Shown: in pieces, positions 15,591 through 23,800 of the stretch
How positions within the stretch are numbered: position 1 is the stretch's first letter
Layout of the letters: every line of letters begins with the position of its first letter
Virus record (IMG/VR): IMGVR_UViG_3300036399_000385
Coordinates: 1 to 39,917 of that record
Origin: a virus
DNA length: 39,917 bases
Reading direction: 5' to 3' (one strand)
Notes under the pieces: generated by a model
What the model was told of the DNA's origin: nothing
The model's input: the letters and a program-made list of their open reading frames with translations, nothing else
The model's database searches: none
Program-made: the position numbers and the translations under genes

Positions 15591-17342
15591 TTACTCTTTT
15601 GTTAAATCTTCTGTTAAAATAGTTTTTTTATTACCATCCATATCCTTAAATATTTCCTGGTATGAGTTTCTTGGCTTGTACTTTACAGAACCTTCTTTTG
15701 TTTTAAGAGTTTTAATTCCTAATGGGTCTCTACCTGTTGGATGGTCATCGTGTCCGTATCTAACAGGGTCTTTTGGTCTACCAACTGAGTTTGTTGTTAA
15801 TTCAGATTTTAATCTATCTAATTCTTCTTCTACATTTGTAGTTTCCCCACCTTCTACACCGGTTGGTTTAGCAGGGTCTGTTCCCTGAGTTTCAATAGAT
15901 GTTAAACGGAACATTTGTTTTGTATCTTCTAATACCTGCAATGTTAATTCATCTTGCTCATCTTTTGCCATCTTCATTACGGATTCATACATCCATTCTT
16001 TAGAAAACATCTTTGTTTGTTGCATTTGTTGGATTAAAGCTACCTTTGAAGTGTATAATTCAACTTGCTCTTGTTCGTATATTTTAGATGGAACGGTTAA
16101 TTCCAATGTAAAATTAGTTAAACGGTCATCATTTATACCTTGCGCGTATAAGTGAACGATTGCAATTTTAGTTAATTCTGAAATTAATACTCTTTGAACT
16201 CTTTCAATTGTTTTAGCAAAACGAATATCCATAGATGCCAATGTTGCTTTACCATTAGTATCTTCCTCATATCCTAAATATGCTTTTGGAATTTTTAGAG
16301 ATGCCATTAACTTATTCTTTAAATAGTTAATATCATCAATCATATTGTATTCTAAACCTTTTAAGGTATCGATAGATGTACCATTATCATTACCACGAAC
16401 TGGCATATAATAATCTTCAATAAGGTTTTGAACGTTGTATTTTAAATTGTATTCACCAGTTCTTTCATCAACAAATGGAACTTTTTTAGAGTTGTTGATA
16501 ATTTTCTGCATATAATTATCTACCTCATTTGGTGGAATATTACCTACATCAATTTTAAAGATTCTCTTTTCAGGTGCTCTCATTACTCTGTGGATTAACA
16601 TTGCATCTTCCATCAACATTAATTGTTTCCACACTCTTCTACCACCTTCAATTACTGATTTACCATATGGTAAAAAGTTTGAATCTGAATTCAATCTCAT
16701 ATGGCACATTTCGTAGTTTTCAAATTCTTTTTTTGGACTCATACCAAATGCTCCGTATGGATTTTGATATGGTGCATATACAAATTTAACTCTTTGTGGA
16801 TTATTTTCATCAAACCCCTCCATTCTACTAACTTCATATGCAGATAAAGGCATTACATTTATAATACCAATACCTTCTTCTTCTGCTATTTCTAAATGTA
16901 AAAAGAAATCTCCGTATTTAACCAAATTTCTTGTCCAAGGCCAAAGATTGAATTCAACATTTAAAATATCATAAAACAAATTTTCCAATATTTGTTTGAT
17001 ATTATCATCTTCATGATGTATCTTTAGAACATTACCTTGTTCATTTTTTGCAGTACATTCATCTGCGTAAATATCTAATGCCGATGAAAGAATCGGGTCT
17101 TGGTCCATTGAATCGTAATCTCTGAATAAATCTATACGAACTTGTTGATAAGCCATAGATGATTCCATTTGACCAGTTCCATAATTAGTTACCTTTAACT
17201 TCATGAATCTGTCAACTAGATTCGTGGTCATATTTTGCCACTCATCTGTGTCAATTACCTTTGTTCCAGTTTCCGTTTTACGAACAATGGTGTTTGTTGA
17301 AAATAATTTTTGTAACCTACCTAATACTGATTTATCTGCCAT
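15591..17342 (-). CDS. 20: Portal vertex protein (gp20-like)
   Basis: A 583-residue portal subunit; twelve copies would form the DNA entry channel and start head assembly. It is close to T4 gp20 in size (524). Recognisable blocks are D-P-I-L-S-S-A-L-D-I-Y-A-D-E (82-95), Y-G-D-F-F-L-H-L (143-150), R-V-M-R-A-P-E-K-R-I-F-K-I-D-V-G-N (252-268), and the wing/stem region with L-K-I-P-K-A-Y-L-G. The last about 90 residues are polar with a run of charged repeats, as in other T4-like portals. It follows the 165-residue gene with a 59-base gap holding a variant of the recurrent element. Confidence 0.94.
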   Translation of the reverse strand: MADKSVLGRLQKLFSTNTIVRKTETGTKVIDTDEWQNMTTNLVDRFMKLKVTNYGTGQMESSMAYQQVRIDLFRDYDSMDQDPILSSALDIYADECTAKNEQGNVLKIHHEDDNIKQILENLFYDILNVEFNLWPWTRNLVKYGDFFLHLEIAEEEGIGIINVMPLSAYEVSRMEGFDENNPQRVKFVYAPYQNPYGAFGMSPKKEFENYEMCHMRLNSDSNFLPYGKSVIEGGRRVWKQLMLMEDAMLIHRVMRAPEKRIFKIDVGNIPPNEVDNYMQKIINNSKKVPFVDERTGEYNLKYNVQNLIEDYYMPVRGNDNGTSIDTLKGLEYNMIDDINYLKNKLMASLKIPKAYLGYEEDTNGKATLASMDIRFAKTIERVQRVLISELTKIAIVHLYAQGINDDRLTNFTLELTVPSKIYEQEQVELYTSKVALIQQMQQTKMFSKEWMYESVMKMAKDEQDELTLQVLEDTKQMFRLTSIETQGTDPAKPTGVEGGETTNVEEELDRLKSELTTNSVGRPKDPVRYGHDDHPTGRDPLGIKTLKTKEGSVKYKPRNSYQEIFKDMDGNKKTILTEDLTKE

Positions 17343-17362
17343 TTTTTAATTTGTAAAGTATC

Positions 17363-17372
17363 TATAAAGATA
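17363..17372 (-). promoter_or_regulatory. Variant of the recurrent element before the portal gene
   Basis: The minus strand reads TATCTTTATA, one base off the consensus, 20 bases before the portal start. Confidence 0.4.
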
Positions 17373-17401
17373 ATAATTTTTTTTGTAATTTCCAAATATT
17401 A

Positions 17402-17899
17402 TTACCACTTTCTACAAGACCAATACCTTGCTTTATGTCTCGGTCCTGGTTGTTCACAATTATGTCTTGCTCTAAAACTTCTTCTTCTATCTGGATTATT
17501 CTTTTTAATTTTAACTCCTTTTTGACCAAAGTTTACTTTTACAATATTACCTTGTGGATTTTTAACATATACTTTGAATTTTTTAACATCACCTGCCATT
17601 GGTTTACCCAATTTAACTTGTCTGCCTTGATATTCTGCTTCTCTTAAACATTGACAACCTTCATTTAGGTTTTTATCATATCCTCTCATAAAAGCAATGA
17701 AATCTTCCATATCCTCATCTTCAACATCGTATTCTTCTGGTTCTACTAAACCATAGTTTACATCTGCATCCGAATCAATATCTTCTTTTACAGGAACACA
17801 GTTTGGGACTTCTCTACCATCCTTATCTTTCATTCCAACCATTTCGTATCCTTTCCAACAAGGATTTTCTAATTCTTTTATGATTTTACTTAAATTCAT
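17402..17899 (-). CDS. Two-part small head protein with likely protease sites
   Basis: 165 residues between terminase and portal. The N-terminus (M-N-L-S-K-I-I-K-E|L) resembles a targeting peptide. Next comes N-P-C-W-K-G-Y-E-M-V-G-M-K ... P-N-C-V-P (12-36), a motif I know from unannotated aquatic-phage proteins, then an acidic linker (40-68). Two possible prohead-protease sites follow: L-N-E|G (78-81) and L-R-E|A (85-88). The C-terminal domain (88-165) is basic and ends S-F-R-A-R-H-N-C ... K-A-R-Y-W-S-C-R-K-W, another conserved phage module, perhaps nucleic-acid binding given its charge. The function is unknown; processing in the capsid is inferred. Confidence 0.78.
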   Translation of the reverse strand: MNLSKIIKELENPCWKGYEMVGMKDKDGREVPNCVPVKEDIDSDADVNYGLVEPEEYDVEDEDMEDFIAFMRGYDKNLNEGCQCLREAEYQGRQVKLGKPMAGDVKKFKVYVKNPQGNIVKVNFGQKGVKIKKNNPDRRRSFRARHNCEQPGPRHKARYWSCRKW

Positions 17900-17923
17900 T
17901 TTAAAAATATTTTGTATCCAACA

Positions 17924-17933
17924 TATAAATATA
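17924..17933 (-). promoter_or_regulatory. Recurrent TATATTTATA element after the terminase gene
   Basis: An exact minus-strand copy, 24 bases before the start of the 165-residue gene, in the 40-base gap after the terminase stop. Confidence 0.5.
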
Positions 17934-17939
17934 AAAAAA

Positions 17940-19547
17940 TTACTGAAGTAACCAAGTTAAGTTTTCTATTTCTTTATTACCCACTTCCATCTCATATGGA
18001 TTTCTACTTAAATGACCAGTAGATACAAATCCGTCGTATTTAGCTATATGTGATGAATTCAACATATTTTTTGTTAAATCTATTCCCTCTTGTCTTAAAC
18101 GAAGTGCAGTATTACGAACCCATAACCCAATTGCCAATGCCATAATTAAGTCGTCATTGTATCCCTTCATTGCTTCTGCTCTACCACTTTGCCAAATAAA
18201 TGTAAACATTTCATCAATTAATCTACCACTACGAATAAGAATATCTTTCTCACTCATATAAGTATCTAGCGCTGAAATGATAAGAGGACGAGTTTTAGAT
18301 GTTGTAGAGAAACCTGCAACCATTTGTTTTTCATCTCTGTAAAATCTGTTGCTCATTTGTCTTTCAACATCGATATATTTTAAATCATTACTCATATAGA
18401 ATAGATTTTGGTATCCCCTATCTATAATTTGTTGGATACATGCCCAACCTACGTTTGAGTTTTCTACTACTAATAATGCGTTGTTGTATTCAGTTGCTAA
18501 TGAAGTGAGGAAGTTTCCAAAATCTTTGGTATCAATCATTCCTCTATATTCGGCAACTTGTGAACAATCTTCAATATCCAAAACTTGAGCAGTTGAATAA
18601 TCGGCAGCATCTCCTCTTGCAACGTCAGCTACAACCATATATTGTTTGTTGTAGTTTGGATATTCCCATTTCCATAGGTTTCTATCAAATCCTGCTTTTT
18701 CAACAGGTTCCATTACATATGTGTTCTTATACCAAGTTAATAATTCAGGGTCTATTACTGTATCTCCAGAACCAACAAAGTCACAATCACATTCTTGTGC
18801 TGCTCCTTTTGCTCCCAAAATACGAGTTTGTTCATCTCTCCATTGTTGGTTTCTTTCAGGGTGAACTGTCCAATGTAGATTTATACAATTGAAACCATTT
18901 GCACCATTTTCTCCCTCTACCCACATTTTGTGAAACCAGTTACCAATACCATTTGGTGTAGATAATACAATTGCCGAACCACCGGTTGATAAAGTGGATT
19001 GTGCAGATAACCAAATCTCATCAATATCTCTAATAAATGCCGCTTCATCTACTACTAATAGGGATAGAGCTTCCGAACGTCCTGCATCAGGTGAGGATGC
19101 GATTGCTTTAACCTGAGAACCGTTCTTTAGTTTAAGTGATAGTTTGTTATCTTCAACCGAAGAGTTGCCACCATCTCTTAACCAGATAGGTAATAAATCG
19201 TGCATTACCCGTACCTTTTCAACTAAGTTTTTTGCAACCGTTACTTTAGTTGCAATAACCAATGCATTAAAATCTTCGTTGAATAACATCTTCCAAAGAA
19301 TAAATCCCGCAGAAAGGGTTGATAAACCTAACTGACGAGATTTAAGAATAATATTAAAACGGTCTTCTTTAAAATCTGTTAAACAATTCTCCTGAAATGG
19401 ATATAAGTGAAAAGGTATTTTACCTCTCGTTGGGTGTTGAATAACACAATATTTTTTCATAAAGTAAATTGGGTCTTGCCCGCATTTACGATATTCTTCT
19501 GCAATTATCTCTTTGAGAGATTTTTTAGGTTGCCCTTGAACTGCCAT
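17940..19547 (-). CDS. 17: Terminase large subunit (gp17-like)
   Basis: A 535-residue DNA-packaging motor. The ATPase domain has S-R-Q-L-G-L-S-T (70-77, Walker A variant), V-V-D-E-A-A (165-170, Walker B with catalytic Glu) and S-T-P-N-G (196-200, coupling motif). The nuclease domain has V-V-A-D-V-A-R-G-D (305-313), V-V-E-N-S-N-V-G and Y-N-D-D-L-I-M-A-L-A, the acidic RNase-H-fold triad. The length is slightly below T4 gp17 (610). In T4, sheath and tube genes separate it from the portal gene; here only the 165-residue gene does. It starts one base after the spanin-like gene. Confidence 0.96.
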   Translation of the reverse strand: MAVQGQPKKSLKEIIAEEYRKCGQDPIYFMKKYCVIQHPTRGKIPFHLYPFQENCLTDFKEDRFNIILKSRQLGLSTLSAGFILWKMLFNEDFNALVIATKVTVAKNLVEKVRVMHDLLPIWLRDGGNSSVEDNKLSLKLKNGSQVKAIASSPDAGRSEALSLLVVDEAAFIRDIDEIWLSAQSTLSTGGSAIVLSTPNGIGNWFHKMWVEGENGANGFNCINLHWTVHPERNQQWRDEQTRILGAKGAAQECDCDFVGSGDTVIDPELLTWYKNTYVMEPVEKAGFDRNLWKWEYPNYNKQYMVVADVARGDAADYSTAQVLDIEDCSQVAEYRGMIDTKDFGNFLTSLATEYNNALLVVENSNVGWACIQQIIDRGYQNLFYMSNDLKYIDVERQMSNRFYRDEKQMVAGFSTTSKTRPLIISALDTYMSEKDILIRSGRLIDEMFTFIWQSGRAEAMKGYNDDLIMALAIGLWVRNTALRLRQEGIDLTKNMLNSSHIAKYDGFVSTGHLSRNPYEMEVGNKEIENLTWLLQ

Positions 19548-19548
19548 A

Positions 19549-20175
19549 TTATTTTTTCAATCTAATCTTCCAACCAACAGATACACCAAAATACTTATTT
19601 CCGTTACCGTCTATAAGTAAACTCGTTCCGTATAAATTATCTTTTTTAGTTTTAAGAGTAAGTTGTGGTCCTACTAATGCAGTTGAATTACCTGCTAAAC
19701 CTTGTACTCCTACATAAACTTGGTTTTTTGGAAGTTCTTTTACAATTTTTGTATCGGTAATAGTCCTTTCATTAATTTGAGCATTCCATTTTCTACCGAT
19801 AATTTTATTTCTACTAATGGTATCAGTTATTTCTACAATACCCAATCCATCGTTTAATACTAATCTATCTTTATACAAAACTTTTGTATGATATTCTTTT
19901 AGTATTCTTTCAGTATCTGCTTTTATATAAACAGGTACTTCTACTTTCTTTTCCTTTTCTACAATTGTTTCGTGGTAAATATCTTGTCCTTTTTTGTATT
20001 TTATCTGAGTATGCTCAACAACAAAGGTATCTATTTTATGCTTTAACAATTCGTATTTTTTACCATCAACATTAATAGTTTCAATAGATTTATCCTCACT
20101 ACTACATTGTTTAAATACAATAAATGCAACTAAACCAATTATTAAAATATTTGTGAATGAGAATATCTTTTCCAT
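19549..20175 (-). CDS. Membrane-anchored periplasmic protein, spanin-like
   Basis: 208 residues. A hydrophobic N-terminal segment (about 8-23) ends in K-Q-C-S-S-E-D. Cys24 does not sit in a good lipobox, so this is more likely a signal anchor than a lipoprotein. A charged, coiled-coil-like periplasmic stretch follows (E-T-I-V-E-K-E-K-K-V-E-V-P-V). The end consists of alternating strands (Q-V-Y-V-G-V-Q-G-L-A-G; Y-F-G-V-S-V-G-W-K-I), like one or two outer-membrane hairpins. That layout would let one protein bridge both membranes, as a unimolecular spanin does in lysis. It could instead be a structural or unknown envelope protein; no holin or endolysin is nearby. Confidence 0.55.
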   Translation of the reverse strand: MEKIFSFTNILIIGLVAFIVFKQCSSEDKSIETINVDGKKYELLKHKIDTFVVEHTQIKYKKGQDIYHETIVEKEKKVEVPVYIKADTERILKEYHTKVLYKDRLVLNDGLGIVEITDTISRNKIIGRKWNAQINERTITDTKIVKELPKNQVYVGVQGLAGNSTALVGPQLTLKTKKDNLYGTSLLIDGNGNKYFGVSVGWKIRLKK

Positions 20176-20178
20176 AAT

Positions 20179-20847
20179 CTATTGTTTTACAAGTTCAGGG
20201 TGGTTTAATTCCACCAATTTTTCTTCTAATGCTAATTTTCTTTCTAAAAGTGCTTCGATTGCATCGTATGCACCGTTTATATCGGTTCTAATATCTTCTT
20301 TTACTTTTTCAATATCAATATCCCATTGCCAATTTGAAATAGTACCATTTTCATTTACCATTTCAACCTGTTGTTTAACACCTTCTAATGCTTCTTCGTA
20401 TTGAGCTTTTAAATCTCTAACATAACCCAATTTATTCAATGTTATTTTATAATCTTCATAAAAAGGATACGTTCCATCTGCTCTTAATACTGTTTCTTGT
20501 TTTGCCAAACAATCTAAACAAAGGGTAGTTTTGACAATTGCCTTTTTATCAGAGGTACTATATTTTATTGTTTTACATTCCGATGAAGCACACTTACTAA
20601 TTTTTTGTAAGTATTCTCTCACCTTATCCATTTTAGTTAGGTTTGTTCTAAACCCATCTTTTTGTTCCCACTCTACACCCTCACTATCAACCCATTTTTC
20701 ACCAATTTCTCTTTTTTTGTCAGATTCTTTTTCATAACCAAATGTTGTTTGATTATCATCCGTTCTTCCAAAAACAGTATCTATAACTAATTGACGTGAT
20801 TTGTGAATGTGTTTGTTTTTTTCTTCAAAGGATTTTCTCTTTGCCAT
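20179..20847 (-). CDS. Zinc-ribbon phage protein upstream of the terminase
   Basis: 222 residues. A segment E-K-W-V-D-S-E-G-V-E-W-E-Q-K-D-G (about 50-65) followed by C-A-S-S-E-C ... C-L-D-C (about 86-117) suggests a zinc ribbon. The C-terminal half is coiled-coil helix (Y-E-E-A-L-E-G-V; L-L-E-R-K-L-A-L-E-E-K-L). I recall related unannotated genes upstream of terminase genes in marine T4-like phages. T4 has small terminase gp16 at this place, and the coiled coil would suit an oligomer, but no helix-turn-helix is visible, so a gp16 role is only a possibility. Confidence 0.65.
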   Translation of the reverse strand: MAKRKSFEEKNKHIHKSRQLVIDTVFGRTDDNQTTFGYEKESDKKREIGEKWVDSEGVEWEQKDGFRTNLTKMDKVREYLQKISKCASSECKTIKYSTSDKKAIVKTTLCLDCLAKQETVLRADGTYPFYEDYKITLNKLGYVRDLKAQYEEALEGVKQQVEMVNENGTISNWQWDIDIEKVKEDIRTDINGAYDAIEALLERKLALEEKLVELNHPELVKQ

Positions 20848-20894
20848 AATTCTATATTATTGTAACTAATTGATTTATTATATATATCAAACTA

Positions 20895-23800
20895 TTAGTA
20901 AAAAATACCTAAAATCTGATTTAATGGTGCAAAAGTTCCTGTAAGTTTATAAGTGTTTCCTTTATAAATGAATACAATACCCTCATTTGGAACAATTTTT
21001 TCTAATCCACCAATTGATTGTAATCTTGCTAATTCTTGTTTTAATTTGGCAATTTTAGTTATATCTCCACTACCTCTTACTTTATCAGCAGTATCTTTTA
21101 ATCTTTGTTTCATACTAGCAACTGCTGCATTTGGATTTGCAGTTAATACCGAATCCATAAATGATAATACATCTGCTCCAACTCCTAAGAATATCTCCTC
21201 AAATGGTCTGATATTATCTTTTTGTTGTTTTGCCACATTTACTTTATCATTATCTATTGCCCACTTTTGAGCGTCTTTATCAGTAATGGTATTTAAACGG
21301 AATGATTTATCACCAAATGCCCATCTGTTAATCAAAGCATCTCTTTCTAACTTTTGTAATTTAACTTTACTCTTATCTATAAAATTTGCCCACCAAGCTT
21401 GATGATATTCAGCAACACCATCCTTATTACTTAATTGAAATTCAAATTGTAATTTTTGTAATTGTGTTAAATATTTAGTTTGTTTAGAACCTAATTCTTC
21501 ATTTTTGGGTAATTGAGTTACTGGTGGTCCTTGAATTGTATATTTAGATTGAACATCTGCATTTACTTGCTTAATCATCCCTGCTAACATAGTTGCTGCT
21601 CCTTGATTTGAACCAACCGCAACACCATTTTCACCATAACAAGTTGTGTTGTGGAATACCAATAATGGTTGTCCATAAGGTATTACATTTACCGATGTAG
21701 GCCAGATAACTTCCAAGTTCATAAAACATTTACCCTCATCGAAAATCTTCTTTCTCTGTGGTTCTGATAATCCACTAATTGCCGCAGTTAAATCTCTCAT
21801 AGCAAAGTTATAAGCATCGGTTAATCCACCTCTACCACCAAACTTTGATGCAACATCTTCAATACCCATTGCGTTTGCTCCTGCATTTGCCAAATGTCCT
21901 TTGTTTCTTGCTGCAATTAATCTACCATTTTTCCAACTAATTGCGAGAGCTTGTCCATCGGTTTTTTCTCTTGTCAATTCTAAATTACCAGTTAATGCTC
22001 CTGTAATAATATTCTTTAAATCACCAAAAGTTAAATCCATATCATCAAACGGGTGAGACATATGTCCGTATGCACCACCCTCTGATATTACAGATTTGTT
22101 TACCGATTCATTTATAACTTGCCCACCATTGTTGTTGATAAAGTTTTCAATATCAGCCTCATTCTTTGCAACTTCTACATTTTTGTATTTTTGCTTTACT
22201 TGGTTTATTTGTTTTTCGGTATCTTCGGCATCATCTCTATCAAATGTCCAACTTCCAATTTGCGTTTTGGTTTTTACAAGTGATGGAATAACTAAAATCT
22301 TTTCAATTTTTATATTAGTAAGAACTACTTCATTCCAATCCGATTCATAATATAATGTGTTAGCATTTGAATATCTATCCACAAATTCTTTTTTCTTACT
22401 CAACATAAATTTTTCAGCTGCTTCAAAATATTTTTTTATGAATTCAGCTTTTTCTGCATTTGAAGTTGTTCCATCAAAATATTCTTTCTGATATTTTTCT
22501 TTGTATGGTTTTAATTCAGGTGCAAAATTATAAACTTGGTCTCTTTCTCTATTTGGATTTCCAAACATAGCACCTGGCTCAATCCATCTTCTACCTTGCT
22601 TATCAGGATAAGTCCACAAATCGTGAATACTTTGTGCTAATACAGTTCCTGTCATTGATACAATCACACCACCCTTTGTCCACAATCCTTTACCTTGTGC
22701 AATTTTGCCAGTTTTTGTAGTTTTATTGAATGTGGAAATTGATTTTTTAGTTCCTTCTAATGCTGCTACTTTTGATAAATTATCAATATCTGTTATATGC
22801 AATGATTTTGCAACTATTGGGTCTACCAATTTTTTAACGATATTTAATGATAATGGAACTTCACCATGCAAACATTTATCAAACACTTCACTTTCCCATT
22901 TAAGTCCTTCGTTTAAAGATTCTTTTAAACTTCTTTTTTTAAGAATTATTTGTTGAATTTGTGAAAATATAGATTGTATATCTTTATCCAATTGCTTTTC
23001 ATCTGCACTCATTGGTGATTCAATATCAACATTAGAGTATAGTTTTTTCTTTTTAGCAATTAAAACATCTACCTTTTTAATTAAGTCGTTTCTTACTTTA
23101 TCCAAATCTTTTATGATTTCAGATGGAGTTTCTTCGTTTACGATTGTAGGAGATGTTGTTTGAAAATTACCTTTTCTCATTACAGTTTTAGCAATAACTT
23201 TATTTGCCATTTTTACAAATGGAATGTTGATATTACTTCTATCGTCTTTAACTACGATTTGATTGTACTTTTCTAAAAAATCTAAAAATTGTTTTTTATG
23301 ACGTGTTAATCTTTTAAAAAAACCAGTTAGTTCTGGTTCTGATATTTCTTTACCATTACGAGTATCATTTACTCTATCAAAAAAATGATTACTAAATTCA
23401 ATATCAGCAGGTTCTAATTCTCTATCTGCATATCTTTCAACACTATCTAAATTAGATTGTGTTAATTTTTCATTTAACTTTTTTTTTTCAATATATTCAG
23501 ATAATCTCAATTTATCGGTAATATCAGTTACCTCTTCATAATCGGTATCTCTTAATTGAACTACTATATCTCTTCTACTAGCATTTGGGTCATTGCAAAC
23601 TGCTACTCCAATTTTCTTTTTACCAAATGAATTAGATTTATCGTACAACTTCATAATTGCTTTAAAATGCCAATCGTTTGTTGTTACTTCTTTTAAACCT
23701 AAATCATCACCTACATCTGTTATATCTCTATATCCAAAATTTCTTAATTCTTTTGCAATATCGTTTCTATCTGCATTTGGGTCTTTACAAACAGCTGCTC

